DNA of 11,020 nucleotides from Candidatus Hodarchaeota archaeon. GTDB lineage: Archaea; Asgardarchaeota; Heimdallarchaeia; Hodarchaeales; Hodarchaeaceae. Under the pieces are notes generated by a model. That model was not told the DNA's origin, did not search any database, and saw only the letters and a list, made by a program, of their open reading frames with translations. The stretch is from the NCBI GenBank assembly GCA_016839665.1, contig JAEOTU010000337.1, forward strand, positions 1-11,020, written 5' to 3'. This document shows positions 1 through 7,243 of the stretch, piece after piece. The translations under genes and the position numbers were made by a program. Position 1 is the first letter of the stretch; the number at the start of each line of letters is the position of its first letter.

Positions 1-8
1 CATATGTA

Positions 9-494
9 TTAATGTTTCCGCTCGCCTTGATTTAATGATTTGATTACATACCATAGGAAAAGGAGGAAGAAAGGGAGTCCAAGAAAGATAATAAATTGAA
101 TTTCACCCTCAAAATCAACATCAGTACAAGGATCAGCGTTCCAGATAGAAGACATCAGGCAATCCAGAAAATCAGGAAAGAACGCCGACCGAAGCACCCA
201 TGTCCCCCAAAGGATAAAGATTGTAGAGACTGCAATGATTGTAAAAACCTTTGGAGCATTTGGGTACCTCCAATGGGATCTTGCATGGTGTATTAAGCCT
301 AATATTCCAAAAAATCCCAGAAAAATATATTCAGGCACCATAAATCCAAAGAGAGTTCCAATGTAGAAAGCTGGTTCTCTTCCTTCAAAATGAAATGCTG
401 CCACTGGAACAACCAAAAAGAAAATCATCAATGAAAATACAATATCAATTAATCGATTTTGTACCCATACATTATCAGATAGGCGTGCCTTCAC
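9..494 (-). CDS. small four-helix membrane protein, function unknown
   Basis: I do not recognise this 161-residue protein. Four hydrophobic stretches are visible, at about residues 15-35, 43-69, 82-103 and 131-151, so it is an integral membrane protein with little soluble mass. The loop between helices 3 and 4 holds two cysteines (C112 and C123) among acidic residues, which could form a disulfide if that loop faces outside. A His-His pair and basic residues (LIHHARSHWRY, about 67-77) follow helix 2. The start is a GTG at 494. A GGTGAG element just upstream (498-503) supports it as a short-spaced Shine-Dalgarno sequence, and the nearby out-of-frame ATG (494-496) runs straight into TGA. The gene is divergent from the secreted-protein gene at 650, with about 155 bp of shared upstream DNA. 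It is probably real, given the consistent membrane topology; the role is unknown. Confidence 0.7.
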   Translation of the reverse strand: MKARLSDNVWVQNRLIDIVFSLMIFFLVVPVAAFHFEGREPAFYIGTLFGFMVPEYIFLGFFGILGLIHHARSHWRYPNAPKVFTIIAVSTIFILWGTWVLRSAFFPDFLDCLMSSIWNADPCTDVDFEGEIQFIIFLGLPFFLLFLWYVIKSLNQGERKH

Positions 495-497
495 ATC

Positions 498-503
498 CTC
501 ACC
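498..503 (-). promoter_or_regulatory. Shine-Dalgarno for the GTG-started membrane protein
   Basis: On the minus strand this reads GGTGAG, matching the archaeal anti-SD, and ends 3 nt before the GTG at 494. The spacing is short, but no other usable start lies nearby. A CTTTAATTT box on the minus strand at 531-539 could be the matching TATA element. Confidence 0.4.
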
Positions 504-587
504 GTCTGAGGTTGAGACCAGATATTATCGAAATTAAAGCAACATTGATTTGTATAATTATTTTTTTTTGGTTTTCATTGAGTGTTA

Positions 588-596
588 TTTATATTT
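588..596 (+). promoter_or_regulatory. TATA box of the secreted-protein gene
   Basis: TTTATATTT matches the archaeal TATA consensus. Its centre lies about 58 bp before the TTG at 650, which predicts a leader of roughly 30 nt carrying the SD at 637-642. The second secreted-protein gene (7353) has almost the same geometry. Confidence 0.5.
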
Positions 597-636
597 GGAC
601 AATCTTAAATCAGTCATCAGAAATAAGTATTCAATA

Positions 637-642
637 GGTGAT
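637..642 (+). promoter_or_regulatory. Shine-Dalgarno that fixes a TTG start at 650
   Basis: GGTGAT lies 7 nt before TTG at 650. The GTG at 638 is inside this element, so it cannot be the start that the element serves. This argues for TTG 650 and a protein four residues shorter than the longest reading. Confidence 0.55.
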
Positions 643-649
643 AATTGGA

Positions 650-1603
650 TTGATAAAGAATAAAAAAACGGTTATATCTCTTGTTATCATGGCACCTCTC
701 ATTTTTAGTCTTTTTTTTGGATCTATCAAAACTATTGCTATTTCATTAGATGAAAATGGCGAAAGTGGTCCCAAAATGAAACGTGATGGAAATCGAGTAA
801 TATTAGCTTCAGATAATTTTAATATTGAGGTTAATGCTAAAGGTACAGTCCCATTTTTTCATTTTAACACTTCTGTAGATACAGCCAAATTCTTCCTCAA
901 ATTTGACCAGGTTGTTCAATTTAATGATAGTAATAATAACAGTAAATTTGATTCAAATGAGGCTGTAGGAACTTCATTATCCTTAGCAAGTGTTGCTTGG
1001 GATTTCGAAAACTTAACGGAGTCAGATTCCAGTGTAGAATTTGCATTTCGATCTAATAATATCCAGAAACAAGGCTATCAAAATACAGAAATTGCATTGA
1101 TCAATCATTTCACTGGTGAGTCCCCTTCGGTGAAGTTTGATATTTCCATTTCAGACTGGCCGTTTGAATCTGAAGCTACAGGTTTGGTACTGGAGTTTTC
1201 CTTGACATGGTCAGGTTCAGGTGGAAGTAATAATAATGAGACACAGGGTTCAATGAAACTAAACAAAGAATCCAATGATACAACTATATCATTAAAAAAC
1301 GATAAAAATGTCACTCTTGCTTACTTTGAATCGATTAATGATATTATTACTGATGGTATGTCTCAAGAAGATGCTGCAACATTATATGACGATGCTCCTG
1401 CTAAAGCATCCAAAATGAAGATCTATATAATTTATCCTAGATTTGAGAGTAATCTAACTCACGACCCAGCTTTTGCTTCAACACCAACAGCTGTTGAAAG
1501 CACAGCCCCCCCTTCTGGAGGCATAGATGGATATTTGGTTATATCTTCTGTTCTAACTCTAACTTTTGCCACAGTATTGATCCGTCATCGTCGTCGAAGA
1601 TAA
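650..1603 (+). CDS. secreted surface protein with EF-hand-like loop and C-terminal anchor
   Basis: With the TTG start this is 317 residues. An N-terminal signal sequence (MIKNKK, then a hydrophobic stretch to about residue 30) leads into a polar, beta-rich ectodomain with several N-x-S/T sequons, as expected outside the cell. Residues 93-104 (DSNNNSKFDSNE) place D93, N95, N97, D101 and E104 at the ligand positions of a 12-residue EF-hand or dockerin-type calcium loop. A Ser/Thr/Pro-rich stalk precedes the C-terminus. The last 28 residues carry IDGY (292-295), a hydrophobic helix and the tail RHRRRR. This three-part ending resembles archaeosortase-type or simple membrane-anchor signals. I do not recognise a named family or an enzyme active site. 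The role could be in the cell surface or in ligand binding. It ends before a T-run at 1639-1645 and faces the methyltransferase tail to tail. Confidence 0.75.
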   Translation: MIKNKKTVISLVIMAPLIFSLFFGSIKTIAISLDENGESGPKMKRDGNRVILASDNFNIEVNAKGTVPFFHFNTSVDTAKFFLKFDQVVQFNDSNNNSKFDSNEAVGTSLSLASVAWDFENLTESDSSVEFAFRSNNIQKQGYQNTEIALINHFTGESPSVKFDISISDWPFESEATGLVLEFSLTWSGSGGSNNNETQGSMKLNKESNDTTISLKNDKNVTLAYFESINDIITDGMSQEDAATLYDDAPAKASKMKIYIIYPRFESNLTHDPAFASTPTAVESTAPPSGGIDGYLVISSVLTLTFATVLIRHRRRR

Positions 1604-1638
1604 TCTTATAAGAAATTGTTTTGAAGGGGGAATATTTC

Positions 1639-1645
1639 TTTTTTT
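1639..1645 (+). terminator. T-run terminator of the secreted-protein gene
   Basis: Seven Ts, preceded by TTTC, lie about 35 bp after the stop at 1603. Oligo-T on the non-template strand is the usual archaeal intrinsic terminator. The opposing methyltransferase has only a five-T run on its own strand (1661-1665). Confidence 0.45.
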
Positions 1646-1674
1646 ATCACCGTTGGTAGTAAAAATGTTGTTGA

Positions 1675-3213
1675 TTAGTTTCTCATTTTTCTTATAGATT
1701 TGCTAAGAGCGTCTGAATTTAACGCTGGGAAATTTTCATTAATGATTTTTAGCACATTAGAATAACCAATTTCTAGCATCAATTCTTTTAAATCAAGCTG
1801 TCGTAATATTTGTTTAGTTATTGGTCGTTTGGCATCCCAAAAAATGAACGAGGAATAGAATTCATCTGTTATTGGATGTCTTAGTATGGTGTGGAGTATA
1901 ATTGCTTCTTCATAAGAATCTAAGGGAATAAAATAACATGTATCATCAAATACAACAGGTTTATTTAGGAATGGACTAATCAATCTAAACTCTAAGTTCT
2001 TGTAGAACCCTGAAATGGCTATCTTCCATGGAGAAAATGAATAACTTCCGACTCCGAAGATTGAGAACTGAGGACGATTATTGTACACTGAACTCCCCCT
2101 TTTTTCGAAAAATTCATTATGTAATTCAAGATATTTCCAAGTTAAAGGAGCTTCCCTTTGTATGGATGTCGTATCTTCCCCAATGTATTTTTGTGTAACA
2201 ATCATCCATCTATCGATATCTTTGATGCGATCATTCGCTAGATCTGAGCTCTTAAGCATGGGATAAAGGAATTCTTCTTCGATTGACACAACCTCTCCAA
2301 AACCATTATAATAATGATTGTCCTTCTGTCTAAGTTCCATTACTTTGGCACAATCATGCTTAATGCCTGATCGCCAAATGTAATTAGAAATTCCTTGTAA
2401 ATATTTCCATTTTTTGTAATTTGATAAATTTGCGATCATTTTTTTATCTACATAACCAATTTCTTGAATTAGATTGGTTGAATCAATATTTTGGTAGACT
2501 TGACACATATAATTACATGAATCAGGTTTTAGGTTACAAAGAAACAGACAGGAGTCTACTGAGGCATTAAAGTATTCTTTAGCATCAATAAGAAAAATTT
2601 TTGAGAAGGAAATCGTAATCCTCTCTTTCTTAGCATACATTAATACCTTCCGTGCTACGCTAACCTTACATAACATAGCAAGAGTGCCCAAATGTCCTGT
2701 TAAGGCCTTTAAAAGTTCTAAAATCATCCATTCAGAGATATCAAAATTACTTTTACCAGTTTTGGAATCTAATCCTCGAAAATCATAAATATTGTATTTT
2801 TCTGGGATATTTGACCCACCTATCATCCCAATCTCTGAAGATGTGACCCAGGGAGGATTTCCAAGCACTAAAATAGGTTCAGCAAGTTTGTTCATTTCTT
2901 CATGCCAATCTACCTTAAAAAAGTCCACATGGTGTTGTTCTACTCTATTCTCTAGTTTCTCTTTTACTAATTCTTCTGATAGCTTTTTCAGATAACTGGG
3001 GTTAATGTCATATCCAATCACGTTGGCGTCTGTGAATGTTTTCAGAGAAGCAAAAATAAACGAGCCTGTTCCACAAGTAGGTTCGATGATAGACGCAGGT
3101 GAAATTTCCCACTGTCTCAATTGATTGACAATTTTAATTGCCAACTCATTTGGGGTTTGGAAATCACCAAATTCTGTGATTCTTTGACTTTTTCTCTTCT
3201 TCACACCTATCAT
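1675..3213 (-). CDS. solitary N6-adenine DNA methyltransferase, gamma class
   Basis: This 512-residue enzyme would transfer a methyl group from SAM to the N6 of adenine in a specific DNA site. Motifs run in gamma-class order. Motif X is FGDFQTPNELA (15-25). Motif I, the SAM loop, is PTCGTGSF (45-52). D69 in GYDINP binds the ribose. D97 is in motif III. The catalytic motif IV is NPPW (119-122), which specifies adenine. FNASVDSCLF (about 196-205) fits motif VIII. The C-terminal half, with RPQFSIFGVGSYSFSPWK followed by a PVVFDDTCYF stretch, looks like the TaqI/Eco57I-type target-recognition part. Neither neighbour looks like an endonuclease or specificity subunit, so it is probably a solitary methylase or a restriction-modification remnant. 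The start ATG has no SD; GTG three codons downstream is possible. Function at class level is secure; the target site cannot be read from the sequence. Confidence 0.9.
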   Translation of the reverse strand: MIGVKKRKSQRITEFGDFQTPNELAIKIVNQLRQWEISPASIIEPTCGTGSFIFASLKTFTDANVIGYDINPSYLKKLSEELVKEKLENRVEQHHVDFFKVDWHEEMNKLAEPILVLGNPPWVTSSEIGMIGGSNIPEKYNIYDFRGLDSKTGKSNFDISEWMILELLKALTGHLGTLAMLCKVSVARKVLMYAKKERITISFSKIFLIDAKEYFNASVDSCLFLCNLKPDSCNYMCQVYQNIDSTNLIQEIGYVDKKMIANLSNYKKWKYLQGISNYIWRSGIKHDCAKVMELRQKDNHYYNGFGEVVSIEEEFLYPMLKSSDLANDRIKDIDRWMIVTQKYIGEDTTSIQREAPLTWKYLELHNEFFEKRGSSVYNNRPQFSIFGVGSYSFSPWKIAISGFYKNLEFRLISPFLNKPVVFDDTCYFIPLDSYEEAIILHTILRHPITDEFYSSFIFWDAKRPITKQILRQLDLKELMLEIGYSNVLKIINENFPALNSDALSKSIRKMRN

Positions 3214-3288
3214 CTTAGAAATTTATGTCAACAATAATGCCAAAACTGCACATTGTAACAAAAGTTAATAGCTACGTCACAATAGGGC

Positions 3289-3297
3289 TTTTAAATA
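3289..3297 (+). promoter_or_regulatory. TATA box of the ICMT-like gene
   Basis: TTTTAAATA is centred about 35 bp before the ATG at 3328, which predicts a leader of fewer than about 10 nt. No Shine-Dalgarno sequence is present, so the transcript is probably nearly leaderless. Confidence 0.5.
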
Positions 3298-3327
3298 ATT
3301 CTTCATTGTATTACGAATTATTCGAGT

Positions 3328-4209
3328 ATGATTCATTTGCCGCTAAAAGGGTTTGATAAATTAAGAGAAAAACTTCCTGCGTACCATGGAAAGCGGATAG
3401 TAATCATTCCATTCTTTTTTATTTTCTTTTTCTCCCTAGGTATTTTTTTTCAGCTCTTCCTTTATTTGGTGTCACGTACGTTCCCAAATAATAGTCCCTT
3501 TTTCCTTATAGAGCCATTTCTCCCTTTTTTCGGTCCGATAATGCTCATGAGTACTGGGTTGTTCTTTGTTTCGAGAATTTGGAGTAAGAAACAAACACTC
3601 CTTGCACAATCAAAAGATTCAGCATATCAGAGGGGATTCTTCTTTGGCATGATAGGGATTCCTCTTGTCCTGTCAACAATCTTCCACGCTTATCTTCCCA
3701 TTGAAGCCATTTTGGCAAGAAATCCAATCAATCCAACGACATCATTCTTTTCTTCCTCCTTATTGGTTATGGTTCCTGGTATAAAGGATTTTGAAATAAT
3801 AATACGAATTTTGCTTGGATGTCTATTTTTCCTTATTGGTTTACTTACAATCATGCAAGCTCTCCTGACATTCGGCATTGACTACATGGCGGTAGTGTAT
3901 GTGTATTATCCCGAAGAATCTGAGCTGCAAAACCAAAGAATCTATTCCGTACTTCGTCATCCCACCTATTTTGGGGTTATTCTGATAGCTCTTGGTGGTC
4001 TTTTTATTCGATTCTCGTTTTATTCAATAATCTCTTTTCTCTCGGTTTTACTAGGGCTTTATATCCATATACTGTTCGTTGAGGAAAAAGAACTCATAGA
4101 ACGATTTGGAAATGGCTTTTTGGAGTATAGAAAGAAGGTTCCTGCACTTCTCCTCAATCCACGCAGTATTCCTTCTTTTATCAAGTTCCTTCTCCATTTG
4201 GAGAAGTGA
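3328..4209 (+). CDS. ICMT-like membrane methyltransferase family protein
   Basis: This 293-residue polytopic protein has a C-terminal third with the signature of the isoprenylcysteine carboxyl methyltransferase / phospholipid methyltransferase superfamily. It shows R210-H211-P212-x-Y214-x-G216, then a helix pair, VEEKEL (E252, E253, E255), F260-G261, Y267 and P272. In characterised members the RHPxYxG and E...Y parts bind SAM at the membrane face. Upstream are several hydrophobic helices (about 23-50, 58-82, 103-123, 140-150 and 155-190). At this length it has a longer N-terminal membrane region than compact bacterial homologues. Archaeal substrates of this family are mostly unknown; a lipid or an isoprenoid-like acceptor is an inference. 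The ATG at 3328 is supported by the TATA box at 3289-3297. The last 29 bp overlap the convergent antiporter gene. Confidence 0.8.
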   Translation: MIHLPLKGFDKLREKLPAYHGKRIVIIPFFFIFFFSLGIFFQLFLYLVSRTFPNNSPFFLIEPFLPFFGPIMLMSTGLFFVSRIWSKKQTLLAQSKDSAYQRGFFFGMIGIPLVLSTIFHAYLPIEAILARNPINPTTSFFSSSLLVMVPGIKDFEIIIRILLGCLFFLIGLLTIMQALLTFGIDYMAVVYVYYPEESELQNQRIYSVLRHPTYFGVILIALGGLFIRFSFYSIISFLSVLLGLYIHILFVEEKELIERFGNGFLEYRKKVPALLLNPRSIPSFIKFLLHLEK

Positions 4210-5560
4210 GAATTTCTTGTGACTCTTTTGGATTTTCACCTTCAAATGCACGGCCCTCCCCTGAACGACTAATTGCCCATTTGATTGCCATTGGCCCAAA
4301 GATCTGGAAGATAATTGTTGATGCAGTGATGGTGTTAAATATAAAAAGACCTGATTGAGCTGCTGCAGCTCCATAGTTAGCAAGGTGTTCTGAGACGATA
4401 ACTGCCAATCCTAGAGCAACACCAGCCTGCGATAATAGGCAAGGGCCTAGGTACTTCTTTACAGTTTCCTCTGCTTTAGTAAGATATGCCCCTGCAGTTG
4501 CCCCTGCAGCTTTTGCCATCGTTCTAGTAGTCATATAAGCAATTCCAATCACTCCGATTTGAGCAAGGGCTGTAAGATCAAGACTTAACCCAATTAAAAT
4601 GAAGAAGATCGCAATGATGGGTGATGCGAGTCTATAGACTTCATGGAATATTTGATGAGGTTCATCCTTCATATTTTCTCTCCTTTTTTCATAAAGCATG
4701 CGTTGTAATTGAGGTGAGATATGTTCAGCAACCTCTTCAATCACCTGTTTCAATCGGTAATCGATTGCAGGCTTTTTAGAAAGACTAGAAATGACAATTC
4801 CAAAAACCATTGTGGGAAGAATATAGGATATTTCTAACAATGAAGCAATTCCAATACATACTAAAACAGCACCAATCATGAAGTCAACTAGTTTTGTATG
4901 GTCTTCTTCTCTGTTCAAAAAATACACTGAAATTAGTCCAGCAGTCATCCCTAAAACAAAAGAAAGGAAAACATCAGCTAGAACAGGAAAAAAGAATCCA
5001 ATTAAATCTGGATTTAGATTCTCATAAACTGTTTTACTGTAACCTAAAGCAATATCAGTTAAAAGTATGGCTACCACATCATCTAGAGCAAGGATAAACA
5101 TAGTAGTTGTTGTCAATGGCCCTCTGGCATCATGTTCCCAAAAAACGGCAGCGGTTCCAGCAGGGGCGGTTGCAGACGCTAATGCTCCAAACAATAAGGC
5201 AATTTGGAGCTGTGCGAAGCCCAATAAGATATAAATCACAATGGTTACCAAAATAAACGTTAATAATGCCTCGCATAGTAATATAACAAAAATTTTCAAA
5301 GACATAGATCGAATTGCCTTCCAATCTAACTCCGACCCTAAATTGAAACCAATAAAACCAAGTGTTACGGCAACAACAAGATCTAAGAAATCTGTAATGA
5401 CCACATCATGATTTAATAAAACTAAGAAGATATTTAATACAATTCCGACTAACAGGAATCCAAGTATTTCAGGAATATGGAATTGTTTAAGTACACCCGA
5501 ACCAACAACCCCTATGGTTAATATAATTCCAAAACCAGCTAAAATAGTAAGATCTATCAT
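4181..5560 (-). CDS. CPA2-type Na+(K+)/H+ antiporter
   Basis: This is a 459-residue protein with about twelve hydrophobic segments, of the monovalent cation:proton antiporter-2 fold (Kef/NapA-like). HIPEILGFLLVGI (28-40) is the usual first-helix motif. SATAPAGT (129-136) fits the unwound helix near the ion site. ALDD (158-161) supplies the paired Asp160-Asp161 that mark electrogenic Na+/H+ exchangers. R346 and K350 are candidates for the conserved basic residue of the core domain. A charged loop (about 261-310) interrupts the membrane part. No RCK/TrkA-N or CPA-type regulatory domain follows; only a polar tail of about 29 residues ends the protein. It would exchange Na+ or K+ for protons across the plasma membrane for pH and salt balance. 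ATG 5560 sits about 25 bp from a TATA box (5581-5588), so the mRNA is probably leaderless. The tail overlaps the ICMT-like gene. Confidence 0.88.
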   Translation of the reverse strand: MIDLTILAGFGIILTIGVVGSGVLKQFHIPEILGFLLVGIVLNIFLVLLNHDVVITDFLDLVVAVTLGFIGFNLGSELDWKAIRSMSLKIFVILLCEALLTFILVTIVIYILLGFAQLQIALLFGALASATAPAGTAAVFWEHDARGPLTTTTMFILALDDVVAILLTDIALGYSKTVYENLNPDLIGFFFPVLADVFLSFVLGMTAGLISVYFLNREEDHTKLVDFMIGAVLVCIGIASLLEISYILPTMVFGIVISSLSKKPAIDYRLKQVIEEVAEHISPQLQRMLYEKRRENMKDEPHQIFHEVYRLASPIIAIFFILIGLSLDLTALAQIGVIGIAYMTTRTMAKAAGATAGAYLTKAEETVKKYLGPCLLSQAGVALGLAVIVSEHLANYGAAAAQSGLFIFNTITASTIIFQIFGPMAIKWAISRSGEGRAFEGENPKESQEILTSPNGEGT

Positions 5561-5580
5561 TAAGACTGCAGAAAAATAAC

Positions 5581-5588
5581 TATAAAAA
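5581..5588 (-). promoter_or_regulatory. TATA box of the antiporter gene (leaderless)
   Basis: The minus strand reads TTTTTATA here, centred about 25 bp upstream of the ATG at 5560. That is the distance at which transcription would begin at the start codon itself. No SD sequence is present. Confidence 0.5.
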
Positions 5589-5684
5589 AATTCTTCCGAA
5601 TTAAATTTAGAGGAATTTCCATTTCATATTAACCATTAACTCCATTGAAGCCTTTTTGTAGTCAAATATTCACAGATTACCGAA

Positions 5685-5693
5685 AATTTTTAA
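5685..5693 (+). promoter_or_regulatory. possible TATA box of the acyl-CoA synthetase gene
   Basis: The AT-rich element around ATTTTTAAG is centred about 36 bp before the ATG at 5726, similar to the spacing at 3328. If it is the promoter, the upstream TTG at 5645 cannot be used. The box is a weak match. Confidence 0.3.
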
Positions 5694-5725
5694 GAAAAAC
5701 CAAGTGTATCATAAAAGACGAAGAT

Positions 5726-7159
5726 ATGACACATTTTCTAAAGCAACTGTTGAATCCGAAGTCTGTGGCGTTTTTAGGTGCTAGTAATAATTTTTTAACA
5801 ATGGGAACAGGTCAACTTTACGTTTTACGAACTCGGTATCGTGGGAAAATATATCCTGTTCATCCTTCTGAGAAAAACATCATGGGATTCCAAGCGTTTG
5901 AGAATCTAGAGGATTTACCAGAAATACCTGATCTTCTCGTCATTGTCTTACCCACAAGATTGGTTGTAGACTATTTGGAAAAAGCCGGGAAATTGGGTAT
6001 TCCTTATGTAATTATAGTTACTGCGGGATTCAGTGAGGTTGGAAAAACCGAAAATCAGGCGGAATTAAATGAAATCGCAGAACGTTATGGAATGCGTTTC
6101 GTAGGTCCTAATTGTATTGGGATCATTAACAATCATTGTCCAGATGGTAACTTCAATTGCACTTGGTTTCCGTTTGAATTGCCTTCAGGACAAGAAGGTA
6201 ATATTTCGCTTGTTAGTCAATCTGGGTCATGGATTTCTCAAGTTTTGATTTGGGTTGAGCGAAGAGGATTACGATTAGGCAAAGCGATATCCGTGGGAAA
6301 TGAAGCTAATGTTAATATCGCAGATTGTCTAGATTACTTACGTAATGATACAAAAACGAAAGTTGTGGGTGCCTATATCGAGGGGATTAAAAATAAGGGA
6401 CGTCAGTTTGTGGAAGCTCTTGGAAAATTAGCTGAAAAGAAACCTGTTATTGTTCATTTTGTTGGAGGAACAGAAGCAGGTTCACGAGCAGGAATGTCAC
6501 ATACAGCTTCTGTAGGGGGAAAATCATCTGTTTATGAAACAATTTTCAAGCAAACAGGAGTTATTCAAGCTCCTACAATGGAGGAGTTGTACGAGTTTAC
6601 TCATGCCTTTTCAATGGCATACTCTCCAAAGAATGATAGAGTCGGAGTAATTACAAATTCTGGAGGACCAGCAGTTACTTTCGCGGATAGTTGTGAGAGA
6701 TATGGTTTGCAGGTACCATCGTTCTCTGAGGACTTACAGGATAAAATAGGAAAAATCATCCGTTCAACTGCCTCTGCCAATAATCCAATTGATTTAACAT
6801 TCGATATGGATTTTGGGTTATTTTACAAAGAAGTTCCGCGACTTATTTGGCAGTCAGGTGAAGTGGGTGCATTATTAATGTGGGGTGTTTTTGGGGCGAG
6901 TATGATGGAACGGATGCTAAAGTTTGGTAATTATGAATTTGCAGACAATTTACCAGCACCTGTGATGGATGCTCTGCTAAAAGAAAATCTTAAGAGCTTT
7001 GTCGATTGGGTTCATGAAGAGAAAGTCCCCGTTTTGATAAGCTGTCTCGATTCTGCGGATGAGGCTGTTGAATATCTTCAACACAACAATATAGCTGTCT
7101 TTAAATGGCCATCAATGGCAGCTCGAGCAATGAAGGCCTTAGTAAATTACTATTGTTAG
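5726..7159 (+). CDS. ADP-forming acyl-CoA synthetase (acetate-CoA ligase), alpha subunit
   Basis: This 477-residue protein belongs to the NDP-forming acyl-CoA synthetase family, which makes ATP from an acyl-CoA, ADP and phosphate in the cytoplasm. A CoA-binding Rossmann domain comes first (NPKSVAFLGAS, G18-A19-S20). TAGFSEVG (E104) and GPNCIG (127-132) follow. The CoA-ligase domain has SLVSQSG and GMSHTASVGG, in which H259 aligns with the phosphohistidine of the family. The third, flavodoxin-like domain starts at VGVITNSGGPA. There is no ATP-grasp domain, so this is the alpha half of a two-subunit enzyme; no beta gene is in the window. The segment before the His, HFVGGTEAG, departs from the usual K-x-G-R-T-E-A-G pattern. 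An upstream in-frame TTG (5645) would add 27 residues. I prefer ATG 5726 because the CoA-binding domain begins just after it. The acyl substrate cannot be predicted. Confidence 0.87.
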   Translation: MTHFLKQLLNPKSVAFLGASNNFLTMGTGQLYVLRTRYRGKIYPVHPSEKNIMGFQAFENLEDLPEIPDLLVIVLPTRLVVDYLEKAGKLGIPYVIIVTAGFSEVGKTENQAELNEIAERYGMRFVGPNCIGIINNHCPDGNFNCTWFPFELPSGQEGNISLVSQSGSWISQVLIWVERRGLRLGKAISVGNEANVNIADCLDYLRNDTKTKVVGAYIEGIKNKGRQFVEALGKLAEKKPVIVHFVGGTEAGSRAGMSHTASVGGKSSVYETIFKQTGVIQAPTMEELYEFTHAFSMAYSPKNDRVGVITNSGGPAVTFADSCERYGLQVPSFSEDLQDKIGKIIRSTASANNPIDLTFDMDFGLFYKEVPRLIWQSGEVGALLMWGVFGASMMERMLKFGNYEFADNLPAPVMDALLKENLKSFVDWVHEEKVPVLISCLDSADEAVEYLQHNNIAVFKWPSMAARAMKALVNYYC

Positions 7160-7243
7160 TTATTGAAGGACTTCTAATCACTAAAAGACCTTGTAATCAT
7201 TTCCAAGAGGGATTCTTACTTAGGTTAACCAACATAAACAAAT

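Noticed and set aside
96..296. Plus-strand frame of 66 codons, Cys- and Lys-rich
   Set aside because: It lies wholly antisense to the membrane protein gene, and its composition is what the complement of hydrophobic codons would give.
395..637. An 80-codon plus-strand reading frame with a hydrophobic C-terminal stretch
   Set aside because: It runs antisense through the start of the four-helix protein and then through the promoter region of the gene at 650. The hydrophobic part comes from T-rich promoter DNA. No SD or own promoter is seen.
4051..4383. Minus-strand frame of 110 codons
   Set aside because: It overlaps the ends of both the antiporter and ICMT-like genes in another frame and has no recognisable domain.
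5645..5725. In-frame TTG extension of the acyl-CoA synthetase
   Set aside because: The 27 extra residues are unlike the family N-terminus. The probable TATA box lies within the extension, so ATG 5726 is preferred.
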